Below, piece by piece: positions 42,190-50,424 of a stretch of 64,000 nt of DNA. Origin of the DNA: an uncultured Bacteroidales bacterium (GTDB lineage Bacteria; Bacteroidota; Bacteroidia; Bacteroidales; F082). Position numbers and translations under genes: made by a program. Under the pieces are notes generated by a model. It worked only from the letters and a program-made list of their open reading frames with translations, had not been told where the DNA came from and made no database searches. The stretch lies in assembly GCA_905234275.1 (NCBI GenBank), contig CAJOHD010000002.1, positions 248,001-312,000 on the forward strand. Direction: 5' to 3'. The stretch's first letter is position 1. Each line of letters begins with the position of its first letter.

Positions 42190-43383
42190 CTAGAAGAGAT
42201 TTTTCTTCATTCCGTCGCTGAAAGCGGCTTTATTTACTGTGAAGAACACGGTGTGAAGTTTCACGAACTCCTCTGAGCAATACCAGTAGCCTTTGTAAGG
42301 ACCGCTTTCGCCCCATGAGTTTTTCACCTTATAATATTTGGTGCCGTTCTGGTCGTGGGCGATGCCGACTATGAGCATGCTGTGGTCGTCGCCGGTGCTC
42401 CAGTCGTTGTATGCGCGCTGGTGCATCTCTTCAGTCACTTCTTTCTCAGGTAAAACATATTCAAATGAATACTGTTTGGCGAGGACTTCCTCGTCGGTCA
42501 TCTTCTTGAATGCCTTCGGATTGCTTTCGCGAATCTTGTTGACATCGTCTTCAGGAACGATGGCGAGACCGTCTTTGCGTGAGAAGCCCTTGTCGCTGAC
42601 ATCCTGTGCCCAGCCTACGGTATAGCCGTTGTTCAAGGCGTTGTCGAGCTCCACCATCATCTCGTCGAAGCCCATGTTGTAAGTCATGGTGTAGGTCCAG
42701 TTGTCAGGGATGAGCATGAGGAACGGCTTGTACATCTCCTGATCCATGAATGATGAGAACTGCACGTACTCATTGATGTCGAGAGCGTATTTCTCGGCAA
42801 ATGATTTAGGTGTGTATTTCACTCCTTCGTACTCGAAATTCTCCGGCACCTCGCCGAGATAAGCGTCGAGGATGCTGTTCAAAACCTTAGGATATGTCTC
42901 GTAAAGTATGCGTCCGTTGCTTTTCTTGCATACCAGTCTGGCATAGCCATCGATAGCACCCTGAAGCTCGCTGTGATTGTGTCTGTCGTCGCCGATGACA
43001 AGACCGCTGTAAGCTTCGTCAGTAATCATTCCGGCATCGTTGATGGCATAAAGCACATCGAACACCTCGCCGCCGACACTGAGGTTAGTGGCGGTGTGCA
43101 GCTGCACGAAACGGTCGAATTTCTTGGTGTAAGCCCAACGGACAGAATACATCTCCGAAAGGTTGAGTTTCACATCGTATTTTCTGAGGATCTCAGCTTC
43201 AGCGAAGCCTGTGCCGGCAAAGCACCAGCATGTTCCCGACTTAGCCTGGTTTTGTACGATGGTGTGAGGCACCTCGACCTCATCAGTGAATTGATAAACT
43301 GTTTTTTCCTCTTTTTGAGCTTGGGCCGATATGGCAAAAAACATTGCCGTGGCCATCAAAATAACGTGTTTAAAGTTTTTCAT
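42190..43383 (-). CDS. Secreted C1B-family cysteine peptidase, copy 2
   Basis: 397 residues. Signal peptide (1-21, ISAQAQ). Catalytic residues as in its neighbour: QAKSGTCWCFAGTGF, DDHSMLIVG and KNSWGESG. It is clearly a paralogue of the peptidase at 40877, with the same layout but diverged sequence. The ATG at 43383 is chosen because the promoter box (TATTTTTG, minus strand, 43412-43419) lies just upstream and a signal peptide follows. First gene of the leftward cluster. Confidence 0.9.
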   Translation of the reverse strand: MKNFKHVILMATAMFFAISAQAQKEEKTVYQFTDEVEVPHTIVQNQAKSGTCWCFAGTGFAEAEILRKYDVKLNLSEMYSVRWAYTKKFDRFVQLHTATNLSVGGEVFDVLYAINDAGMITDEAYSGLVIGDDRHNHSELQGAIDGYARLVCKKSNGRILYETYPKVLNSILDAYLGEVPENFEYEGVKYTPKSFAEKYALDINEYVQFSSFMDQEMYKPFLMLIPDNWTYTMTYNMGFDEMMVELDNALNNGYTVGWAQDVSDKGFSRKDGLAIVPEDDVNKIRESNPKAFKKMTDEEVLAKQYSFEYVLPEKEVTEEMHQRAYNDWSTGDDHSMLIVGIAHDQNGTKYYKVKNSWGESGPYKGYWYCSEEFVKLHTVFFTVNKAAFSDGMKKNLF

Positions 43384-43411
43384 GGTGTAAATTTTACTCA
43401 TTTTCAACTTA

Positions 43412-43500
43412 CAAAAATAAGTATTTCTGATAAATAATTTTATATAAATGACAAAAATTTTCATAAAATTTTCAATTAGTAAATTATTTTACTATCTTTG
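43412..43500. promoter_or_regulatory. Divergent -7 boxes: peptidase cluster and cysteate synthase-like gene
   Basis: TATTTTTG on the minus strand at 43412-43419 (peptidase copy 2) and TATCTTTG on the plus strand at 43493-43500 (cysteate synthase-like). AT-rich DNA lies between. Confidence 0.5.
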
Positions 43501-43525
43501 CGACCTTGAAATAATGTTCTTTTTT

Positions 43526-44821
43526 ATGTCTTTTAAACCTACTAAATATCAGATAAAATGCGTCGCTGATGGTCGCATTTGTGAAGATTCAGGATGGATG
43601 CTTGATTTTCCGAACAGTGAGAAACCAAGTCTGATTCGTGCAATTTATGAAAAGAAACAACTTGAAGTGAAGGAGGAGAACGGCGGATTGTACCGTTTTG
43701 CCGACTGGCTTCCGATAAAGAACCTTTTGAAGGGCGTTTCGTGCCCTGTGACATACAAGAGCGAAAAGCTCGCCAAGAAGTTGGGACTCAACAACTTATA
43801 TATCACATTCAATGGATATTATCCGGCGATTGGAGCTAAAATGCGTACCTGCTCCTTCAAAGAGACCGAGGCATATTCGGTATGTGCCCGTCTCGGTTCA
43901 GAGCTCCGTGACCAGGTGATGGTGGTGTCGTCAGCTGGCAACACTGCCCGTGCTTTCGCTCAGGTATGCTCCGACAATAATATCAAGCTTTTGCTGACAG
44001 TTCCGGAAGATAACATTGGTGCGTTGTGGTTCGAAAAACCCTTGAATCCTTGCGTGAAACTGCTTTGCACCGAGCATGGCAGCGATTATTTCGACGCTAT
44101 CAACCTTGGAAACATTGTTTGCGAGATGGACGGATTCTTCGCTGAAGGCGGTGCCAAGAACATCGCGCGTCGTGACGGCATGAGCACCACCATGATGTCG
44201 GCGGTGACATTCATAGGCAGGATTCCGGATTATTATTTCCAGGCTGTGGGAAGTGGAACGGGTGCCATCGCGGCGTGGGAAGCCAACCTTCGTTTCATCG
44301 AGGACGGACGATTCGGAAGCAACAAAGCTAAGATTTATGTCTCACAGAACAAGCCGTTCACTCCGATGTATGACGCGTGGAAGGCACATTCAAGAGCTCT
44401 GCTGCCTTACGATGCGGAGCAGGCTCGTAAAGACGCCGGCGAAATCGTAGCCAAGGTGCTTTCAAACCGCAAGCCGCCTTATTCATTGGCTGGAGGATTG
44501 TACGACGCTATGGTCGACACTGATGGCGATTTCTTCGCTGTGACCAACGACGAGGCGCAGAAAGCTTGCGACATGTTCAAGGAGCTCGAAGGCATCGACA
44601 TCTATCATGCAGCAGGTGTGGCGACAGCGTCGCTCATCCAGGCGGTGGAAAACAAACAGGTTAAAGCCGACGATGTCATCATGCTTAACATCACTGGTGG
44701 CGGCGAGGCTTTGTTCAAAGAACACAACAATGTCTGGTATCTGAAACCTGACCGTGTGTTCAGCGTTGATGCAAGCAAAGAAGAGATTAAAGGTTTCGTG
44801 AAAACGAATCTGGTTTTCTAG
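43526..44821 (+). CDS. Cysteate synthase-like PLP enzyme (threonine synthase paralogue)
   Basis: 431 residues. PLP-fold II features: NGYYPAIGAKMRTCSFKETE (Schiff-base Lys region), VVSSAGNTARAFAQV (substrate loop) and LNITGGGEALFKE (phosphate-binding Gly loop). The start KPTKYQIKCVADGRICEDSG and LIRAIYEKKQL match my memory of the cysteate synthase family, which makes L-cysteate from O-phosphoserine and sulfite. Plain threonine synthase is the alternative. In Bacteroidales cysteate would feed sulfonolipid formation. The start may also be ATG 43514, only 14 bases after the promoter box. Followed by a bidirectional terminator-like repeat. Confidence 0.7.
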   Translation: MSFKPTKYQIKCVADGRICEDSGWMLDFPNSEKPSLIRAIYEKKQLEVKEENGGLYRFADWLPIKNLLKGVSCPVTYKSEKLAKKLGLNNLYITFNGYYPAIGAKMRTCSFKETEAYSVCARLGSELRDQVMVVSSAGNTARAFAQVCSDNNIKLLLTVPEDNIGALWFEKPLNPCVKLLCTEHGSDYFDAINLGNIVCEMDGFFAEGGAKNIARRDGMSTTMMSAVTFIGRIPDYYFQAVGSGTGAIAAWEANLRFIEDGRFGSNKAKIYVSQNKPFTPMYDAWKAHSRALLPYDAEQARKDAGEIVAKVLSNRKPPYSLAGGLYDAMVDTDGDFFAVTNDEAQKACDMFKELEGIDIYHAAGVATASLIQAVENKQVKADDVIMLNITGGGEALFKEHNNVWYLKPDRVFSVDASKEEIKGFVKTNLVF

Positions 44822-44919
44822 ATAACAGATATTAGATAACAGAGAACAGAGAATAGAAAAGAGGGACTTTCGAATTAACGAGAGCCCCTCTTTTATCTGT
44901 TATCCGTTATCTGTTATCT
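44820..44919. terminator. Long inverted repeat between convergent genes (bidirectional terminator)
   Basis: Core stem AAAAGAGGG (44857-44865) / CCCTCTTTT (44886-44894). Outside it the GATAACAG units on the left (44821 on) pair with CTGTTATC units on the right (to 44919), so the whole region can fold. The direct repeats (AGATAACAGATA..AGATAACAGA) are unusual for an ordinary terminator. Confidence 0.7.
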
Positions 44920-46685
44920 TATTTCTCGATGAATGCCAAAATATCGCCTTTTTTCACGACCTTGCCTTGCTCTGCAACCACTTCAACGAGTTTTCCACTC
45001 CAGTTGGTCTTGATTTCCTCAGGAGCATAAGGTGTCTGCACATAGCAGAAGGTGTCGCCTTCGTTGTACTTGGTGCCTGTCGCAGGTGGTATCGACTTCT
45101 CGTAAGCGTCGAGTTCCCAGATGATGCGACCGCTCACCTGTGATGTTACGGCTTCGGCATTCGGGTGACGCATCTTACGTAAATCGTCGAGGTTGACGGT
45201 CATGCCGCTCTTTTCGGCCTTGGCCTGCATCTTCGCCTCGAGTTCCTGGTTGAAACGGCGTTTTGCCTCGCCAGACTTGTATTCACGATACTGTTTCTCG
45301 TGCATTGCAAACTCGAACAGTTCTTCGTCGTCCTGACCGCGATCCCAGCCGTTCTTTTCCATCTCTTCGATGAAATGTGGCAGTGCATCTGGGTAGTTGT
45401 CCTGTGGGTTGCCTGTGAAGAACTCGAAACCTTTCTTCTTGGCGAGTTCCACGATCTCCGGTGCCAATGTGCCCGGGAGTTTTCCGGCTTTGCCGAGAAT
45501 CATATCCCAAGCGGCAGGGTCGATAGATGTCTCGTAACGAGGCTCGCCCTTGCTGAGTGCGAAGAGGTTCATCAAAGCGATGTTCTTTGTATACTGGCTG
45601 AACGGAGTCACTAATGGCGGGTTACCAAGTTTAGGCCAGATATTTTGCACTTCCTGGAACAGCTCGACGAGCATCTCGTCTTCGCTGAGCTCCGGAAGAC
45701 CTTGATTTTTGCGGTTCATGTTGATTGCAGCGTGCACCGGCTTGAGGTCGGCCATCAATGAGCCCATCATGCCGCCTGGAAGTCCGCAACCCAACAGCAA
45801 TGAGTTGATGTAACGGTTACGCGGGTCGATCCAATATCCGAGGAAGTCGTCGATGAAGCTTTGTGTCATGCTGCGTGCAGCCATGTAGGTCTTCATGTCG
45901 ATGTCTTTCACGAGGAAACCAGCGTCTTTCAACATAGCCTGTACGCTGATGACGTCAGGATGGACGGTGCCCCATGACAGCGGCTCCATTGCCACGTCGA
46001 CATAGTCGCAGCCAGCCTTGCAGACTTCAAGCATTGAAGCCATCGAGAGGCCAGGGGTTGTGTGACCGTGATACTGCACCTTGATTTCTGGGTGCTGGGT
46101 CTTGATATGGTTGACGATCTTGCCCAAAGAGACAGGACGACCGACGCCTGCCATGTCTTTTAAAGCGATTTCTTTAGCGCCAGCGGCGATGAGTTCATCC
46201 GCCATGTGCATGTAATATTCAGCGGTGTGAACCTGTGAATATGTGATACTCATTGCAGCTTGCGAAATCATACCGGCTTCGTTTGCCCACTGGATCGAAG
46301 GGATGATGTTACGCACGTCGTTGAGGCCGCAGAATATACGTGTGATGTCAACGCCTTGTGCTTTCTTTACTTTATACATCAGCTGACGTACGTCGGCTGG
46401 AACGGGGTTCATTCTCAGTGCGTTAAGAGCGCGGTCGAGCATGTGACACTCGATGCCGCCCTTATGCAGAGCCGCCGTGAATGCGCGCACCGACGGGTTC
46501 GGATTCTCGCCATAAAGCAGATTCACCTGCTCGGCGGCACCACCGTTGGTCTCAACACGGTCGAAACATCCCATGTCGATGATCAGAGGCGCGATCTTTT
46601 CCAGCTGGTCCTTGCGAGGCACGTATTTGCCTGAGCTTTGCCACATGTCACGGTAAACGAGACTAAATTTAACTTCTTTTTTCAT
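44919..46685 (-). CDS. Carboxyltransferase (pyruvate carboxylase B / oxaloacetate decarboxylase alpha type) lacking the biotin lysine
   Basis: 588 residues. The HMGL-like TIM barrel opens with SLVYRDMWQSSGKY, and the metal-binding region shows VQYHGHTTPGLSMASM. The conserved carboxylase domain follows (GLPGGMMGSL ... LGNPPLVTPFSQY). The C-terminal ~75 residues look like a biotinyl/lipoyl domain (GDTFCYVQ ... GKLVEVVAEQGKVVKKGDIL), but the position of the usual AMKM loop reads QTPYA, so the biotin-accepting Lys is missing. A separate biotin carrier protein, not in this window, would be needed. Transfers a carboxyl group between biotin and pyruvate or oxaloacetate. The promoter box (minus strand) lies at 46737-46744. 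Confidence 0.85.
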   Translation of the reverse strand: MKKEVKFSLVYRDMWQSSGKYVPRKDQLEKIAPLIIDMGCFDRVETNGGAAEQVNLLYGENPNPSVRAFTAALHKGGIECHMLDRALNALRMNPVPADVRQLMYKVKKAQGVDITRIFCGLNDVRNIIPSIQWANEAGMISQAAMSITYSQVHTAEYYMHMADELIAAGAKEIALKDMAGVGRPVSLGKIVNHIKTQHPEIKVQYHGHTTPGLSMASMLEVCKAGCDYVDVAMEPLSWGTVHPDVISVQAMLKDAGFLVKDIDMKTYMAARSMTQSFIDDFLGYWIDPRNRYINSLLLGCGLPGGMMGSLMADLKPVHAAINMNRKNQGLPELSEDEMLVELFQEVQNIWPKLGNPPLVTPFSQYTKNIALMNLFALSKGEPRYETSIDPAAWDMILGKAGKLPGTLAPEIVELAKKKGFEFFTGNPQDNYPDALPHFIEEMEKNGWDRGQDDEELFEFAMHEKQYREYKSGEAKRRFNQELEAKMQAKAEKSGMTVNLDDLRKMRHPNAEAVTSQVSGRIIWELDAYEKSIPPATGTKYNEGDTFCYVQTPYAPEEIKTNWSGKLVEVVAEQGKVVKKGDILAFIEK

Positions 46686-46736
46686 GTTCGTTCTCTTTAA
46701 TTTTTTAAAAAATTTCCGACTCTTACAATTGGAGCG

Positions 46737-46765
46737 CAAAGGTACTATTTTTTTTCATATCTTTG
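46737..46765. promoter_or_regulatory. Divergent -7 boxes: carboxyltransferase and M20 hydrolase
   Basis: TACCTTTG on the minus strand at 46737-46744 and TATCTTTG on the plus strand at 46758-46765. They lie 13 bases apart, as at sppA/folK. Confidence 0.55.
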
Positions 46766-46783
46766 CAAAAAATAAAATTAAAA

Positions 46784-47995
46784 ATGAGGCAGCTGATAAA
46801 ATCCAAGTGTGACGCGTATTTCGATGAGGTCGTGGCGATTCGTCGACAGCTTCATCAGCACCCCGAGTTAAGCTTCTGCGAGAAAGACACCGCTGAACTC
46901 ATCAAACGCTGTCTTGCTTCAAAAAATATTGAGTATCAATCAGATATCGCAGGATATGGTATTGTTGCCACGATTTGCGGAAAGGCTCAGCTAAGCGAAA
47001 AACCGCTGTCATTCCGAGCGCCGCAGGCCCGAGGAACCTCCTCAGCGAAAACGATCGCTTTGCGCGCTGACATGGACGCCCTCCCGATTCAGGAGCAAAA
47101 AGACCTCCCATACCGCTCCGTCAACGACGGCGTGATGCATGCCTGCGGTCACGACGCTCATACCGCGATGCTTCTTGGAGTTGCCTTCATTCTTAATGAT
47201 TTACGTGATAAATTTTCGGGCACCGTGAAGCTTATTTTCCAGCCTGGCGAAGAAAAACTTCCCGGCGGCGCTTCGTTGATGATAAAAGAAGGTGTCCTTG
47301 ACGATGTCGATTTAATCATCGGACAACACGTTTACCCTGATTTGCCTTGTGGTGAAGTCGGTTTTCATGCCGGAGCCTACATGGCATCGTCTGACGAGGT
47401 CAACATCACAGTGAAGGGTAGGGGCGGTCATGCTGCGAAACCTGCTGAGCGTGAAAATACGGTGTTAGCGGCAGCGAAAATCGTGACGAAATTATCCGAA
47501 ATGTATCCAGAAAATGGCGACGTTTTACTGGCATTTGGCGGATTTGTCGCCGACGGCACCTACAATGTAATTCCATCAGAAGTGAGTTTGAAAGGTACGA
47601 TGCGTACTTTCGATGAAGCAAAACGTAAAGCATTGAAAGACAATATTTTGAAAGTTTCAAAAGAGGTCGCATCTGAATATGGTTGTGAGGCTGAAATCTT
47701 TATCGAACAAGGCTATCCTTCGTTGAAAAACGATGTGAAATTGACAGAAAAATGTGCTGGTTTCGCGAAAGAGGTTTTAGGTGAATCGAAGGTGAAAGAC
47801 CTGCCTCAGCTGATGACCGCAGAAGATTTCGCCTGGTACTCGCAAAAAGTGCCTGCCTGCTTCTATCGTTTGGGCACTTCAAATCCTGCCAAAGGCATTG
47901 ATTCTAAGCAACATACGTCAACTTTTGATATCGACGAAAATTCGATGAAAATCGGAATGGAAACAATGACATTTTTAACAATAAATTTACTATGA
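46784..47995 (+). CDS. M20 family amidohydrolase/aminoacylase with an in-frame repeat insertion
   Basis: 403 residues. M20D features: RRQLHQHPELS at the N-terminus, metal-binding HACGHDAHTAMLLG, QPGEEKLPGGA (acidic catalytic residue) and MTAEDFAWY. Hydrolyses N-acyl amino acids or related amides in the cytoplasm; the substrate is unknown. Residues ~74-88 (PLSFRAPQARGTSSA) are encoded by a family B repeat (47008-47041), inserted just before IALRADMDALP, which in family members normally follows the preceding strand with a short linker. Reading frame and catalytic residues are kept, so the enzyme may still work. Overlaps the next ORF's upstream ATG by ATGA. Confidence 0.85.
   Translation: MRQLIKSKCDAYFDEVVAIRRQLHQHPELSFCEKDTAELIKRCLASKNIEYQSDIAGYGIVATICGKAQLSEKPLSFRAPQARGTSSAKTIALRADMDALPIQEQKDLPYRSVNDGVMHACGHDAHTAMLLGVAFILNDLRDKFSGTVKLIFQPGEEKLPGGASLMIKEGVLDDVDLIIGQHVYPDLPCGEVGFHAGAYMASSDEVNITVKGRGGHAAKPAERENTVLAAAKIVTKLSEMYPENGDVLLAFGGFVADGTYNVIPSEVSLKGTMRTFDEAKRKALKDNILKVSKEVASEYGCEAEIFIEQGYPSLKNDVKLTEKCAGFAKEVLGESKVKDLPQLMTAEDFAWYSQKVPACFYRLGTSNPAKGIDSKQHTSTFDIDENSMKIGMETMTFLTINLL
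47008..47041. repeat. Family B repeat inserted in the M20 hydrolase gene
   Basis: GTCATTCCGAGCGCCGCAGG followed by CCCGAGGAACCTCC. It matches the GTCATTCCGAGCGAAGCGAGGAACCTC form found, inverted, at 48572-48599. Coding sense here: SFRAPQARGTSS. Confidence 0.8.
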
Positions 47996-48009
47996 AATTA
48001 CTTTTAATC

Positions 48010-48573
48010 ATGAAGATTTTAATAGTTTACGCTATTCCTCAGGAAAAAATTGAGGTTAACATCCCTAACGCGGAAGTGATTTATGTGGAAACCGGTATGG
48101 GCAAGGTGAATGCTGCGATGCGCACAATGCATGCCATTTGCGAATATCATCCTGACATGGTTATCAACATCGGATCTGCCGGTACTTTGAATCATAAAGT
48201 TGGCGATATCTTCATTTGTAACCAATTCATCGACAGAGATTTACGTAAGGTTACTCTCGATGGTGTCGTCTCTGAACTTGAATTCGGTAAAGATGCGATC
48301 AATCACGTCTTTTCGGGCCGTGAATTGGTGTATGGCACCTGCAATACCGGCGACAGCTTCATCACTCAAGGCAACGATATCGAAGGCGATGTCATCGATA
48401 TGGAATCCTTTGCCGAAGCTGACGTCTGCCGTGAGATGGAAGTGCCGTTCTTTGCGGTGAAATACGTCACTGACGTGGTGGGACAAAATTCAAGTGAGGA
48501 ATGGTTTGCCAAGCTCGCTGATGCAAGACAAGGTTTGACGAAATTTTTTAATGAAAACGTCATTAAAAAATGA
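48010..48573 (+). CDS. Purine-nucleosidase-like (MTA/SAH nucleosidase superfamily) protein
   Basis: 187 residues, shorter than typical MTAN (~230). Visible features are MKILIVYAIPQEK (start strand), ETGMGKVNAAM, INIGSAGTLN, and VIDMESFAEADVC with VKYVTDVV, where the catalytic Glu and Asp region (DMES, SD-like) is expected; the Asp of a clear SDxA motif was not seen. Likely cleaves adenosylhomocysteine, methylthioadenosine or a related nucleoside; could be a divergent futalosine-type enzyme. ATG at 48010 is preferred over 47992, which overlaps the M20 stop. Downstream family B arm ends the unit. Confidence 0.7.
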   Translation: MKILIVYAIPQEKIEVNIPNAEVIYVETGMGKVNAAMRTMHAICEYHPDMVINIGSAGTLNHKVGDIFICNQFIDRDLRKVTLDGVVSELEFGKDAINHVFSGRELVYGTCNTGDSFITQGNDIEGDVIDMESFAEADVCREMEVPFFAVKYVTDVVGQNSSEEWFAKLADARQGLTKFFNENVIKK

Positions 48574-48599
48574 GGTTCCTCGCTTCGCTCGGAATGACA
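48572..48599. repeat. Family B repeat (CATTCCGA form), inverted copy after the nucleosidase gene
   Basis: GAGGTTCCTCGCTTCGCTCGG ends with AATGAC on the plus strand; it is the reverse complement of the insertion in the M20 gene at 47008. The first two bases overlap the stop codon of the nucleosidase. Confidence 0.7.
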
Positions 48600-48606
48600 T
48601 AGTGAA

Positions 48607-50424
48607 ATGGATTTATTAAAGTGGTTACCGATAACGAAGAAGGAATCCGACCTGCGCGGGTGGGACGAGCTCGACATCGTGCTCGTGAGCGGCGACGCAT
48701 ACGTCGACCATCCCTCGTTCGGGGCTGCTGTCATCGGGCGCACACTTGAAAAAGAAGGTTACAGAGTTGCGATAATCCCGCAACCCAACTGGCGCGACGA
48801 CCTTCGCGATTTCCGAAAGTTCGGCAAGCCGCGTTTGTTTTTCGGCGTCTCAGCAGGCTGCATGGACTCGATGGTGAACCACTACACCGCCAACAAACGC
48901 CTGCGCTCCAACGATGCCTACACCCCAGGCGGCGAAGCGGGTTTCCGTCCGGATTATGCTTCTGTTGTTTACTGTAACATCCTAAAACAGATTTATCCAG
49001 ACGTCCCAGTCGTTCTAGGCGGCATAGAGGCATCATTGAGAAGAGTGACGCATTACGACTATTGGTCGGACTCATTGAAACCAAGCATTCTCATTGATTC
49101 TCATGCAGATATGGGTGTCTACGGAATGGGAGAGTTAGCCAATATCGAAATCGCAAAAGCACTTTCAGAAGGTAAAAAAATCGACGAGATAACCGATATA
49201 CCGCAAACTTTCTTCTTGAAAAAGAAATCACAGAGGGTTGAGTCTGAATGGCAAGATATAAATCTTATCTCTCATGAGATTTGCTTGAAAGACAAACGCC
49301 TTTACGCCTCGAATTTCAAGCATGTGGAGGAGGAGTCTAACAAAAAACATGCCGCCAGACTGTTGCAAGATGTTGGTAATCAGACACTTTATATCAATCC
49401 GCCGTATCCGACTTACACCACGGCGCAGATCGACGCAGCCTTCGACCTGCCTTACACCCGCATGCCGCACCCGAAATATGCCAAACGCGGCCCTATCCCT
49501 GCTTACGAGATGATACGCCATTCGGTGAACATCCATAGGGGATGCTTCGGCGGCTGCGCCTTCTGCACCATCTCGGCACATCAGGGCAAATTTGTGGCTT
49601 CGAGAAGCAAAGAATCGATTTTACGTGAAGTGGAACAGGTGACGCAGATGCCTGATTTTAAAGGCTATATCAGCGATTTGGGAGGCCCGTCGGCGAACAT
49701 GTATCGCATGCGCGGAAAAGACGAGTCGCTGTGCGAGAAATGCGTGCGTCCAACCTGCATCCAGCCGAATATCTGCAAAAATCTCAACACCGACCATCAT
49801 CCGCTGATAGAGCTTTACAAAGAGGTCGACAAGAACCCTAATATTAAAAAGGTGACCATTGGCTCGGGCATCCGTTACGACCTGTTTTTGACTAACGACG
49901 ACCCTGACGGAAAACTCGGTTACGACGAATATTTTGAGCAGCTGATGCGACGTCACGTGAGCGGTCGACTGAAGGTAGCTCCTGAGCAAGTGAGTGATAA
50001 CGTGTTAAAACTCATGCGCAAACCACCGTTTTCATTGTTCAACAAATTGAAAAAACGCTTCGATCAGGTCAACGAGAAATATCATCTCAACCAGCAGCTG
50101 ATACCTTATTTTATATCAAGCCATCCGGCGTGCACCTTGATGGATATGGCTGAACTTGCGGTGAAAACCAAGGACTTAGGCTATCATCTCGAGCAGGTGC
50201 AGGACTTTACGCCGACGCCGATGACTTTGGCGACCGAAATCTATTATTCGGGCTACGACCCGTATACTTTGAAGCCTGTTTTTGTGGCGAAAAACAAAGA
50301 GGAGAAGCTGGCACAGCAACGCTTTTTCTTCTGGTATAAACCAGAAAACCGCCAGTGGGTGAAACAAACTCTAAGAAAAATGGGCAAAGCCGAGTGGATA
50401 AACCGCCTCTACGGCCGCAACTAA
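48607..50424 (+). CDS. YgiQ family radical SAM protein
   Basis: 605 residues, typical YgiQ length. N-terminal domain with VSGDAYVDHPSFGAAVIGR. Radical SAM cluster motif RGCFGGCAFCTIS (three Cys for the 4Fe-4S cluster) in the middle, then a GLGGPSANMY-like SDLGGPSANMYRM segment and a further Cys group (CEKCVRPTCIQPNIC). The function of YgiQ is unsettled; it is a SAM-dependent enzyme with possible further cluster. Not clearly linked to the neighbours. No promoter box seen, so it may be read from the nucleosidase transcript. Confidence 0.92.
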   Translation: MDLLKWLPITKKESDLRGWDELDIVLVSGDAYVDHPSFGAAVIGRTLEKEGYRVAIIPQPNWRDDLRDFRKFGKPRLFFGVSAGCMDSMVNHYTANKRLRSNDAYTPGGEAGFRPDYASVVYCNILKQIYPDVPVVLGGIEASLRRVTHYDYWSDSLKPSILIDSHADMGVYGMGELANIEIAKALSEGKKIDEITDIPQTFFLKKKSQRVESEWQDINLISHEICLKDKRLYASNFKHVEEESNKKHAARLLQDVGNQTLYINPPYPTYTTAQIDAAFDLPYTRMPHPKYAKRGPIPAYEMIRHSVNIHRGCFGGCAFCTISAHQGKFVASRSKESILREVEQVTQMPDFKGYISDLGGPSANMYRMRGKDESLCEKCVRPTCIQPNICKNLNTDHHPLIELYKEVDKNPNIKKVTIGSGIRYDLFLTNDDPDGKLGYDEYFEQLMRRHVSGRLKVAPEQVSDNVLKLMRKPPFSLFNKLKKRFDQVNEKYHLNQQLIPYFISSHPACTLMDMAELAVKTKDLGYHLEQVQDFTPTPMTLATEIYYSGYDPYTLKPVFVAKNKEEKLAQQRFFFWYKPENRQWVKQTLRKMGKAEWINRLYGRN

